In this document: one piece after another, positions 17,791-26,169 of the stretch
How the letters are laid out: the number at the start of each line of letters is the position of its first letter
Numbering within the stretch: position 1 is the stretch's first letter
Source: Natrinema versiforme
Lineage (GTDB): Archaea; Halobacteriota; Halobacteria; Halobacteriales; Natrialbaceae
Length of the DNA: 64,000 nucleotides
NCBI RefSeq assembly: GCF_005576615.1
Contig: NZ_CP040331.1
Span: 186,001 to 250,000 of the forward strand
Direction of reading: 5' to 3'
The notes under the pieces: generated by a model
What the model was told of the DNA's origin: nothing
Seen by the model: only the letters and a program-made list of their open reading frames with translations
Databases searched by the model: none
Program-made: the position numbers and the translations under genes

Positions 17791-18411
17791 ATGTCAGTTG
17801 TTGATTCAGACAGTGCACGGGATCGTGACTTAACCATCTGGGGCGTTCTCCTCGCAGCCGGCACCAGCAATCGATACGGAACGGAAAATAAGCTACTTGA
17901 GTCAATCAGCGGTGAACCGATCGTCCGGCATGCGACACGGACACTCGTTTCGTCCAGCGTGGATGGCGTCACGGTGGTTGCCGGATACCAAGCGGACGAC
18001 ATTCGAACTGCTGTCAGCGGGCTCGATGTGGAAATACGCGTCAATGACGACTACGAAAAGGGACAGAGCACAAGCGTGCAGACGGGAATAGAAACGGTAT
18101 GCAAGCACGAGGCCGACGCGGCGGTAATCGCACTTGGTGATATGCCATGCGTTGCATCATCGACGGTCAATCAACTCATCGCCGCATACGTTACTGAAAA
18201 ACGGCCAGCGCTTGCAGCTGCCTACAGGGGACAGCGTGGAAACCCAGTCCTATTCGATGCTCAGTTCTTCGGTGCACTCCTCAGCGTTACGGGAGACAGC
18301 GGTGGCCGACAACTTCTTCTCTCCGCTGACGACGGGGCTGCTGTGGAGACGGCCGATCCCGGGGTTCTCCGGGATATTGACCTCCCGTCTGACTTGCGTA
18401 ATCTCGAATAA
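17791..18411 (+). CDS. MobA/MocA-like molybdopterin nucleotidyltransferase
   Basis: A 206-residue NTP transferase-fold protein. The nucleotide-binding start is WGVLLAAGTSNRYGTENKLL and the metal-binding motif is VIALGDMPCV. A late segment, RGQRGNPVLFDAQFF, is typical of MocA, which transfers CMP (or GMP) to molybdopterin for xanthine-oxidase-type enzymes. The Mo hydroxylase and XdhC genes of the same island need such a cofactor, which supports MocA (inference). An in-frame ATG at 17659, which suits the TATA position, would add 44 residues not typical of the family; the start is therefore uncertain. Confidence 0.82.
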   Translation: MSVVDSDSARDRDLTIWGVLLAAGTSNRYGTENKLLESISGEPIVRHATRTLVSSSVDGVTVVAGYQADDIRTAVSGLDVEIRVNDDYEKGQSTSVQTGIETVCKHEADAAVIALGDMPCVASSTVNQLIAAYVTEKRPALAAAYRGQRGNPVLFDAQFFGALLSVTGDSGGRQLLLSADDGAAVETADPGVLRDIDLPSDLRNLE

Positions 18412-18480
18412 TTCTACGACCTTCGACGACTACCGAGAATTGTAGTTTATCACATGTTTCGTATGGATGCCACAGCGGGA

Positions 18481-18714
18481 TTAGGTAATTACTCCCCATG
18501 TGATTCGATCCCATATACGTTCATACAGATAGTACGTTCCTGTCTTTAATAAGTTGGTTATAATACCTATATTAATTGCATTACTTATATCACCAGTTAT
18601 AATCCACGCAATGGTTACGGTAATCGTTAGCATAAACAGTCGATAACACAGCGTTTTGACGATAGCACGTTTTTGGGCTTGTAGCGTTGACTGTGAGATC
18701 ACGTTCCGCACCAT
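18481..18714 (-). CDS. DUF2061 small membrane protein
   Basis: A 77-residue protein with the DUF2061 pattern: KRAIVKTLCYRLFMLTITVT, a second hydrophobic segment INIGIITNLLKTGTYYLYER and the closing WDRITWG. Two membrane helices are predicted. Some DUF2061 proteins accompany sulfate assimilation genes but no such link is seen here. GC is markedly low. It is convergent with the mocA-like gene. Confidence 0.85.
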   Translation of the reverse strand: MVRNVISQSTLQAQKRAIVKTLCYRLFMLTITVTIAWIITGDISNAINIGIITNLLKTGTYYLYERIWDRITWGVIT

Positions 18715-19041
18715 ACGATGTCTTGGTGGTTGATCATATAAATAACCGATATTGGCAACACAGTTGCCGATTGATAACCATACTTGGTTTCTTTCATCGG
18801 AGTCCCCGCAGTGCTCGTAACGATAGATGCAATCTGTGGCGGACTATCGACTTCGATTTCCACATGTCCGTTACAAACGATCGTTTGTAACTGAGAGCTC
18901 TGATAACAATATCGAATCGGATGCGTTCCGCCACGGCAATCTGCGGGGATGCGACATCTGACCTCACCTCTCAGTACTGAACCTCGTATACCCTCGTGTT
19001 ACACGCATACTTGTGTAACAACCTCCGTATTTTTCCCGAAG

Positions 19042-19050
19042 ATTTATACG
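19042..19050 (+). promoter_or_regulatory. Probable TATA box of the coxG-like gene
   Basis: ATTTATACG about 38 bp before the ATG at 19082, following an AT-rich stretch. It predicts a leader of under 10 nt. Confidence 0.4.
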
Positions 19051-19081
19051 TATCTTCCCGGTATGGGAGAACGTCGCAACA

Positions 19082-19540
19082 ATGGAGATCAACGGTGAGC
19101 AGACTATCGGACAGGAACCGGAACAGTTGTGGGAAACGCTTCTCGATGCCAAAACGCTCGAGGAGACAATCCCCGGTGCAAAGACCTTAGAGCGAAACGG
19201 TGACCATTACGAGGGTACCCTGGAGCGGGGACTCGCAGGCATCTCGTTGACGCTCTCCGCGGATGTCGAAATCGTGGACAAGGAGGAACCGAACTGGCTC
19301 GAATGCGAGATCGAGGCCATTGACAACACGATTAACAGTCGCGTCAACGGGACGGCACACGTCGACTTCGAGGCGACCAACGACGGTGAGACGAATCTCG
19401 TTTACAAGACGGAGTTCGATTTCTCCGGGAAACTCGCTTCGCTCGGATCACGAATCATCAAACGGAAAGTCAACAAGGACCTCAACACCTTCTTTACCAA
19501 CGTCGAGGAGTACGTCGAGTCGCAGGAAGCCCACGCATAG
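19082..19540 (+). CDS. CoxG-like SRPBCC family protein
   Basis: A 152-residue protein with the SRPBCC/CoxG fold. The family opening is seen in EQLWETLLDAKTLEETIPGA, followed by strands YEGTLERGLAGISLTLSADV and a C-terminal amphipathic helix. CoxG proteins accompany molybdenum hydroxylases of the CO-dehydrogenase family and help membrane recruitment or assembly. The Mo enzyme of this island lies 14 kb downstream. The C-terminal Pro-rich anchor of some CoxG proteins is absent. Confidence 0.85.
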   Translation: MEINGEQTIGQEPEQLWETLLDAKTLEETIPGAKTLERNGDHYEGTLERGLAGISLTLSADVEIVDKEEPNWLECEIEAIDNTINSRVNGTAHVDFEATNDGETNLVYKTEFDFSGKLASLGSRIIKRKVNKDLNTFFTNVEEYVESQEAHA

Positions 19541-19651
19541 TCAAACGGGTCCCATAGCACCCATTTCGTAGCTGGTAGTGACATTGGACACTGCTGGAAC
19601 TACGTACGCAAAACGAATGCAAAGCGTGTTCAGTGATTCGAGCACCACGGT

Positions 19652-21073
19652 CTACCGGTCCGGCATGTCCAAGGTTTTCGTCGCGGAATCCAGGAACTCC
19701 TCAACGTCAATCCCGGCTGACTCGAGTCGATCGGGGTACTCCTCGTCCAGTTCCATCGTCGCGTCGATACCGCCACGGGCAGTGATCTCGTAATTTTCAG
19801 CGGAGGGATCAAGAGTTATCGAACTGAAACCGCCTTCAGCAATCAGATCCTTATCCCACTGAGATCGTGTCGCAATGGCCCAGAGAATATCTCTGTCATC
19901 GAATAGATTCACGTCCGAGTCAACTATAATTACGTGTTTGACAAGATCGTACGGCGCGAGTGCTGCGAGGATTGCGTTCCGTCCCTGTCCGGGTTTTTTC
20001 TTATCAATTTTCACGTAACAGTGTTGGCGGCAGTTACCCGACGGTGGTAGATATACGTTTTCGACGGACGAGACAGTTTCCTTGACGCTATCATAAATAC
20101 GCCCTTCAATGGGAATGCCACCGAGATTCAAGTGATCTGGGTGACCGGCAAAGATATCGTGAAAAATCGCATCTGACCTGCAGTTCATTCCTGACACCCG
20201 GACTTTGTGTCTATCTGCCGCTTGGTCCCCATAATAGCCAGCATATTCACCGAATGGTCCCTCTTCAATCCGATCGCCTGCTTGTACTTCCCCCTCGAGA
20301 ACGATCTCCGCGTCCGCTGGTATGAGAAGGTCGTCACCTAGGGTCGCCGACTCCACAACAGGTAATGCCGACTTCCGCATCCCGCCGATCACATTGTACT
20401 CATCGATGTCGATCGAATGGAGCGTCTGAGCACCGAAATGGAATGTCGGATGATGACCCAAGACGATCGCGATCGGCATGTCTTCGTCGTTCTCCTCGTA
20501 TGCCTCGAAATAACTCGCGGTGTGACGACCTGGGATCATAAATAATCCAAGCTCGCGAGGCCCGCGGTACTCAAGTCGAATCGTCGCGGCGTTGTACCCC
20601 CAATCCTTGTCCGGCGGTGACGGAACGATACAGACACCGGCCGTGATATATGGTCCGGCATCGCCCTCGTGATGGGTGATGATTGGTAGCGTCGAGAGAT
20701 CACAGTTTTGTCCTGTTACGACGTGATCCTTGACAGGAGCAGTCGCCGATTCCGTTCGTTGGGGTTTGATTTGCCGCTGCTGGCGCTCCCGTTCGTAATA
20801 TTCGAGTCCAACATCTCTGACGGTCGAATTAAGCGCTTGCGCACAACGTTTTCGATCGGCGAAGAGGTTCGTGACGACTGGATACTCCGCTTCGGTTCCG
20901 TCGATCGCGTTAACGGAGTCGAACCAGACGGCCGGTTTCTCGTGAGCCTGTTCGAATGACCAGAGTACTTCCGTCACTGCAAGATCGGGTGAAATCGGGT
21001 TCGTAATCTCGGTTAGGCCCTCTGATTGAGCAATCTCCGAGAGGAACGTTCGTAAGTTTGAATTATCTGTCAT
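19652..21073 (-). CDS. UbiD-family (prenylated-FMN) decarboxylase
   Basis: A 473-residue reversible (de)carboxylase family member. The catalytic segment IEEGPFGEYAGYYGD carries the conserved Glu pair that works with an Arg on prenylated FMN. A metal/cofactor-binding region follows from CDLSTLPIITHHEGD through PYITAGVCIV. The start MTDNSNLRTFL at 21073 is preferred to one 63 bp upstream. UbiX, which makes the cofactor, is 1.3 kb away on the same strand. The substrate should be an unsaturated or (hetero)aromatic carboxylate; with the island's other genes furan-2,5-dicarboxylate or an aromatic acid is plausible (inference). It is convergent with the coxG-like gene. Confidence 0.9.
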   Translation of the reverse strand: MTDNSNLRTFLSEIAQSEGLTEITNPISPDLAVTEVLWSFEQAHEKPAVWFDSVNAIDGTEAEYPVVTNLFADRKRCAQALNSTVRDVGLEYYERERQQRQIKPQRTESATAPVKDHVVTGQNCDLSTLPIITHHEGDAGPYITAGVCIVPSPPDKDWGYNAATIRLEYRGPRELGLFMIPGRHTASYFEAYEENDEDMPIAIVLGHHPTFHFGAQTLHSIDIDEYNVIGGMRKSALPVVESATLGDDLLIPADAEIVLEGEVQAGDRIEEGPFGEYAGYYGDQAADRHKVRVSGMNCRSDAIFHDIFAGHPDHLNLGGIPIEGRIYDSVKETVSSVENVYLPPSGNCRQHCYVKIDKKKPGQGRNAILAALAPYDLVKHVIIVDSDVNLFDDRDILWAIATRSQWDKDLIAEGGFSSITLDPSAENYEITARGGIDATMELDEEYPDRLESAGIDVEEFLDSATKTLDMPDR

Positions 21074-21240
21074 TATTCGTCGAGTCCTCATCAGAGGTAA
21101 TCCGATAATGATCCGTAAAGAGACGGGTTGCGGCACAACTTTCCCCCTGAGGAACTACGTACTCACGGTTGTCGGGTATTCGGTATCAATACAGCAACCT
21201 AGAAGCCCGATCAAGGATTGCTACTACCGGGCGTTCGAAC

Positions 21241-22239
21241 TCAGCGGTGACCCTGCTCGGTGAGGAAGTCTTCCGCACCTTCATGGAATGGAATCTGAAC
21301 CCATTCATCACTCGCGCCGCTTTCCGGTTCGAAGACTTCGAAGGCAGTGGTAGCAGCCTCAATCGAATCCTGTTCTTCGATGACGGCCTCGGTTATCGAA
21401 CTGGCAATCTCGTTGTCCAGGCTCTCGGTAGTCATGAGCATCGATCGATACCCGACCTGGCGGATATCGTCGGAGGCGTTGAATTCGCCTTCTGGGAGAT
21501 CGGGCATATCTAACCATCCCCGCTCGGTGAGATAGTCAGCAGTTGTCTCATCGTGGGGCAGGAACTTCATATCGACGCTATTGGTTATTTCCGTCCACGT
21601 GGGATGTCCTGGTGTGGCCACCTGGCCCATTCCTTCTAGATCACCACCTTCGATGGCTGAGACCATATCGCCGAAATCCATTCGCTCTATTCGACCGCCC
21701 CAGTTTTCGATATCCTCAAACGTGATGTCATGGGCATTAAGCGTCTGTTCGACACCAACTGCACCCAAACTCCCCGCAGTCGCGATCGCGAGTTCGAGTG
21801 GATACTCCTCCTCACGGAGTTCTGCGAAAGTGTCTATCGGGGTATCTTCGGTGACAGCTATCGGTAGCCAGTACGTGTCGAGATGGCCGACGAGTGCTCG
21901 TATCTCTTCGTACGAGCCGTCATCTTCGAAAACGAACTCTCCGTTTTGTGCCCACCTCGCACTTGTCGGTGCAGTAATTCCGAAGTCTGCGACTCCTTCG
22001 CGATGGAGATCAACGCTCCCAACTCCGCCTCCTTCGGGAACGACATCAACAGTTGACCCATCAGGGAGATAATCAGGAACGACATCCGCGATTGCCGAAC
22101 CGAGGACATACCATCCCGTCCCCTCAACGAACGTCGACATACTCAGCGACTCTCCTACGTCTCCACCCATGCAACCGGCGAGTCCTGCGACGCCCGTTAC
22201 TGATGCTGTACAGACTCCAAGATACTCTCTTCGGCGCAT
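21241..22239 (-). CDS. TAXI-family TRAP transporter substrate-binding lipoprotein
   Basis: A 332-residue secreted binding protein. The signal begins MRRREYLGV and ends in a lipobox, GVAGLAGCMGG, so it is anchored outside the membrane. TAXI-type features include GTGWYVLGSAIADVV near the N-terminus, VVPEGGGVGSVDLHREGVAD, and a glycine-rich segment ATAGSLGAVGVEQTLNAHDI. It supplies the TRAP permease at 23257, which reads the other way. It lies between ubiD and ubiX in the leftward group, so the cargo is probably the substrate of the UbiD enzyme (inference). Confidence 0.88.
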   Translation of the reverse strand: MRRREYLGVCTASVTGVAGLAGCMGGDVGESLSMSTFVEGTGWYVLGSAIADVVPDYLPDGSTVDVVPEGGGVGSVDLHREGVADFGITAPTSARWAQNGEFVFEDDGSYEEIRALVGHLDTYWLPIAVTEDTPIDTFAELREEEYPLELAIATAGSLGAVGVEQTLNAHDITFEDIENWGGRIERMDFGDMVSAIEGGDLEGMGQVATPGHPTWTEITNSVDMKFLPHDETTADYLTERGWLDMPDLPEGEFNASDDIRQVGYRSMLMTTESLDNEIASSITEAVIEEQDSIEAATTAFEVFEPESGASDEWVQIPFHEGAEDFLTEQGHR

Positions 22240-22355
22240 ACCACTATGTCATATCATACCATCACATATATAATTATCGTACATACGGGAAGGTAGAAGT
22301 GGAATATTATCTTCTATAGATGGCCTCAGTAAGACTGGATCTCTAAACCGAGGAA

Positions 22356-22913
22356 TTAGTGGCCTTCCCAGCGCGTTAATTCATCGGCTTCAACACCGAT
22401 CCGGTCTAGCATCTTCGCTGCAAACTCGTCTATCAGTTCGTCAATCGATTCAGGATCAGTGTAAAATCCTGGTGCCGCGGGAGCGACAATCGCTCCTGCC
22501 TGACTGAGTTTTCCCATGTTTTCCACGTGGGTGTGTGATAGCGGTGATTCACGGAACACGACGAGAAGATCTCGCCCCTCTTTGAGGCAAACATCAGCAG
22601 CACGTGGAATAAGTCCCTCACCGATACCGTTGGCCATGTATCCTAACGTTTTCATCGAACAGGGACAAACGATCATTCCGTCGAAATTGAACGAACCGGA
22701 CGCTATACAGGCTCCAATATCGTTCGGGTTATGAACAACATCAGCGCGTTCCTCGATCGTCGACGGTTGGAGATCAGTTTCAATGCTCATCACGTACCGG
22801 GCGTTTTTCGAAATTATCAGGTGGGACTCAACGTCTGTCTGTTCCAGTAATCGAACGAGAGCGGCCCCATACTGAATACCGCTCGCACCGGTGATACCGA
22901 TTATCAGTTTCAT
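22356..22913 (-). CDS. ubiX: UbiX-family flavin prenyltransferase
   Basis: A 185-residue flavoprotein that makes prenylated FMN from FMN and dimethylallyl (pyro)phosphate. The N-terminal FMN loop is IGITGASGIQYGAALVRLL. A later segment MIVCPCSMKTLGYMANGIGE is the hallmark Ser/Lys loop, and LLVVFRESPLSHTHVENM contains the conserved Arg-Glu-x-Pro-Leu. It heads a leftward group with the TAXI lipoprotein and ubiD and is divergent from the TRAP permease. Its co-location with ubiD strongly supports a dedicated cofactor supply. Confidence 0.93.
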   Translation of the reverse strand: MKLIIGITGASGIQYGAALVRLLEQTDVESHLIISKNARYVMSIETDLQPSTIEERADVVHNPNDIGACIASGSFNFDGMIVCPCSMKTLGYMANGIGEGLIPRAADVCLKEGRDLLVVFRESPLSHTHVENMGKLSQAGAIVAPAAPGFYTDPESIDELIDEFAAKMLDRIGVEADELTRWEGH

Positions 22914-23256
22914 ATTAGCGGGAGGTCTTCCACTCCTGGAAGATTTCTGTATTTCAAATCGTATTCACTTCCCTTTAGACGGTATACCAATAGATACTGA
23001 CTCTGTACTTATAATCGTTTCCCACAATCATCTCGGTCAGCAATAGCTTCGGAAATGATTCTATCTCGACTAACTATATTTTCAAATCAGCAAAGATATA
23101 GCATAGTGATGAGCCAAGAATTATATACCATTATAGTAGATGTGTTCCCATGGGGCACAAGCCACCGAACCACACACTAGCAGGTAGTGCTCAATGGTCA
23201 ACTGATCGCGTTACAGCCAATAGAGAACGACAATACGACCAACACGATCTGAAATA
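22914..23256. promoter_or_regulatory. Divergent promoter region between ubiX and the TRAP permease
   Basis: About 340 bp of AT-rich DNA. TATA-like elements are seen at about 23121-23136 on the plus strand (AATTATATACCATTATAG) and further AT-rich patches toward ubiX. No gene of useful length was found. It probably holds the promoters for both directions and any operator for the catabolic island. Confidence 0.4.
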
Positions 23257-25158
23257 ATGATTGGAAAAACACGGGATATCGATCTGAACTTGAGCGACTG
23301 GCGAGACTACTACATCTGGCTTATCGGTGTTCCCTGGGCGATTTTCCATCTCTATGCCGGGTTGCGGTACGTGAATATATTGACGCTGACGTACGTCCAC
23401 GTCATGGCGGCAACATCCGTCGCATTCGCACTTAATCCGACATCGATACCAAGGCTTAGCGAGCGGATCAATTCGATTATCGATATCGTTCTTGTTCTCT
23501 CACCAGTAATCATCATGGGATATCTTCTCATGATCCAAGAGCGGGTTATGACCCGTATTCCGCAAGCTCACGAGGTAACTACGTTGGATCTGTTTTTCGG
23601 AACGCTCACTGTGATTCTCCTGCTCGAGGCGACAAGACGCATTATCGGCGTTGCTCTCGCCGCGATAGCGGGAACGTTCATCGCGTACGGTTTCCTGGGA
23701 CCGCTTCTGCCACCGATTTTCGCACACAGTGGACTCGATTATACGGGGATTATCGACATTCTCTTTCTCACTGAACAGTCATTTTTTGGAACACCAGCGA
23801 AAATGTCGGCCCGATACGTGTTCCTGTTTGTCCTCTTCGGATCGATCCTCCTTCAAAGCGGGGCTGACGATAATTTCCTTGACCTCGCGAAATCCATCGG
23901 CGGGGACCTGAAAGGAGGTGCAGCCAAGATCGCCGTCGCCGCCAGTGCCTTAATGGCGACGATCAACGGCAGCGCCGTGGCTAATACGGTTTCGACCGGG
24001 TCGATTACGATTCCGATGATGAATCGATCGGGATACGATGCCGAGAGCGCTGGTGCGACAGAGTCGCTCGCTTCAACAGGTGGGCAACTGATGCCACCCG
24101 TAATGGGTGCTGCGGCCTTCATTATGGCAGACATCTCCGGAATACCGTACTTCGAAATAGTTATTTATGCAATCATTCCATCAATCCTGTTTTACGTCGG
24201 CGTTTATTCGTCTGTCCACTTCGAGGCCACTCGGCAGAATATCGGAACGGTTGACACCGAGGATATTCCACCGCTAGCAACGTCCATCCGTCGGTCACTT
24301 CATCTCTCAATCCCTATTCTCGGGCTATTGTTCGTAATGTATACGACGATGAATGTCGAATACGCGGCATCGGTTACCGTTCTACTGACGTTCGTTACGG
24401 TCGCGTTCCACGAAACGACTCGCATGTCGTTCGTCGATTACCTCGGGGCATTCAAACGAGCGGCAGAGATGGTCGTTTCAGCGGCCATTCCGTGTGCAGT
24501 AGCGGGTATTATCATCGGCATCGTCTATTATACGGGCATCGCAGCGCGGATCACGTCCATTATTCTCTCTCTCACGGCCGGAATGCTCGTTCCTACGCTC
24601 ATTCTGGTTGCGGTTATCTGTCTCGTTCTGGGTATGGGAATGCCGACGACTGCTGCGTACGTGACCGTCGCGGTCCTCGCCGTTCCAACGCTTATCGAAC
24701 TCGGCATGCCGACGATTTCCGCACACCTCTTCGGCTTGTATTTCTCAGTCATCTCAATGGTCACACCGCCGATCGCGATTGCGGCCTTTGCCGCGTCGAG
24801 TATTTCCGGCGGGAGTTCATGGAAAACGGGAATACAAGCGTTCAAGATGGGACTAGCAATCTATATCGTCCCTTTCCTGTTTCTCCTTCACCCGTCATTA
24901 TTAGGAATCGGTACGTCGATCGAGATCGGTCAGTGGTTCGCTATCGCAACGGTCGTCGTTGTCGTGATCTCCGCTGCGGGAGTCGGATATCTGTTCACAA
25001 AACTAACGCTTATTGAACGGGTCGTTCTCCTCGTTGGCGCCCTCGTCACGGTCTTCGCATCGTCGTTCTACTGGATCGGGCTCCTTCTGATCTTCCTCGG
25101 TCTACTCAGTCAGGTGAAGATCGGCGCCGATATCGTCGCGAGTTGGCGAACCAGCTAA
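23257..25158 (+). CDS. TRAP transporter fused permease (TAXI type)
   Basis: A 633-residue inner-membrane protein fusing the small four-helix (DctQ-like) and large (DctM-like) TRAP subunits, as usual for TAXI systems. The large domain shows GSAVANTVSTGSITIPMMNR, SLASTGGQLMPPVMGAAAFI and the repeat motif LVLGMGMPTTAAYVTVAVL. About 17-18 hydrophobic segments are visible. It pairs with the TAXI lipoprotein at 21241. Uptake is driven by an ion gradient, by family knowledge. Confidence 0.93.
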   Translation: MIGKTRDIDLNLSDWRDYYIWLIGVPWAIFHLYAGLRYVNILTLTYVHVMAATSVAFALNPTSIPRLSERINSIIDIVLVLSPVIIMGYLLMIQERVMTRIPQAHEVTTLDLFFGTLTVILLLEATRRIIGVALAAIAGTFIAYGFLGPLLPPIFAHSGLDYTGIIDILFLTEQSFFGTPAKMSARYVFLFVLFGSILLQSGADDNFLDLAKSIGGDLKGGAAKIAVAASALMATINGSAVANTVSTGSITIPMMNRSGYDAESAGATESLASTGGQLMPPVMGAAAFIMADISGIPYFEIVIYAIIPSILFYVGVYSSVHFEATRQNIGTVDTEDIPPLATSIRRSLHLSIPILGLLFVMYTTMNVEYAASVTVLLTFVTVAFHETTRMSFVDYLGAFKRAAEMVVSAAIPCAVAGIIIGIVYYTGIAARITSIILSLTAGMLVPTLILVAVICLVLGMGMPTTAAYVTVAVLAVPTLIELGMPTISAHLFGLYFSVISMVTPPIAIAAFAASSISGGSSWKTGIQAFKMGLAIYIVPFLFLLHPSLLGIGTSIEIGQWFAIATVVVVVISAAGVGYLFTKLTLIERVVLLVGALVTVFASSFYWIGLLLIFLGLLSQVKIGADIVASWRTS

Positions 25159-25284
25159 CAGACATCGGAATTCAGGCTGCTCAATCGGAATCCAGAAACA
25201 GATCGTGAGAAGAACCGGTTTACACTGATTTCGCTATCCGGCTTGTCTTCCACCTCTCGAGACGCATCCTACGGTAGCGGCGGT

Positions 25285-26166
25285 TCACTCCCCAAAATCG
25301 GCATCAACGCCGTAGAAGTCGATCGCATTTCGGTAGAATACGCGGTCGCGTGCTTGAGGGAACGCCGCCGCCGTCGCGTCGATCAGATCACCGTACACTA
25401 CCGAGTCCGGATAGGTCGGATAGTCGGTACCGAACATGACGCGGTCCGTGTACCGACGAATCCGCTCGATCGGGTATTCCTCGTCACGAGTGCCGATTAA
25501 TTCGTGTACCTGCTCGCCGACTGCGACTGCAGTATCGAACGCAACCCTGTCGTACCGGTCCGCGAGGTCGAGGAACGCGTCTGTTTCGAACAGCCCGAGG
25601 TGAGGAATGCATAGTCGAAGCCCGGGAAAGCGCTCGAGGACACGCTTCGTCGCTTCTGGGCCAACGAGGTCAGAGTCCCGATAGAAGGGATGAGAGGATG
25701 CGTGAACGATGACGGGGAGATCATGTTCAACAGCCAGTTCGTACACCGGATCGAGTCGAGAGTCCGAAGGCGGGAACTCCTGAACCGGACAGTGAAGTTT
25801 GACGCCTGCGAGGCCGGCATCAAGTCCTTCTTGGACGATATCCACAGGATTGTCGTCCCTTGCGTGGACGGTGGCCAGTCCGACGACATGATCAATTCCG
25901 ACGACGACATCCGCGACCGTTCGATTCATCGAGCGAGCGACGCCGGGTTTGTGTGCGTACGGAAAACAGACTGCCCCATCGAGGGTGGTCAGGTACTCGA
26001 ACACGTCGGCTTTCGTAACGGTAGGGAGCGTCCAAGAAACCTCCTGATGGAACCACTTCCGGATCGCCTTAAGAACGCGGTCGGGTAACAGGTGCACGTG
26101 TGCGTCGATGATCGGCCGATCAACCTGGTGAATCGCATCGAACGGCTCTGAGTCAGTACCACTCAT
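25285..26166 (-). CDS. Amidohydrolase-2 family (ACMSD-like) metal-dependent hydrolase
   Basis: A 293-residue TIM-barrel enzyme. The metal site starts with PIIDAHVHLLPD. Further ligands lie in GLAGVKLHCPVQEF, PVIVHASSHPF and CIPHLGLFETDAF, and the closing Asp in VMFGTDYPTYPDS. The subfamily includes decarboxylases (ACMSD, gamma-resorcylate) and hydrolases of ring-cleavage products; which one applies cannot be told. The start codon lies 3 bp after the stop of the SMC-related gene, so the two are probably cotranscribed although their roles look unrelated. It may belong to the catabolic island. Confidence 0.85.
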   Translation of the reverse strand: MSGTDSEPFDAIHQVDRPIIDAHVHLLPDRVLKAIRKWFHQEVSWTLPTVTKADVFEYLTTLDGAVCFPYAHKPGVARSMNRTVADVVVGIDHVVGLATVHARDDNPVDIVQEGLDAGLAGVKLHCPVQEFPPSDSRLDPVYELAVEHDLPVIVHASSHPFYRDSDLVGPEATKRVLERFPGLRLCIPHLGLFETDAFLDLADRYDRVAFDTAVAVGEQVHELIGTRDEEYPIERIRRYTDRVMFGTDYPTYPDSVVYGDLIDATAAAFPQARDRVFYRNAIDFYGVDADFGE

Positions 26167-26169
26167 CCG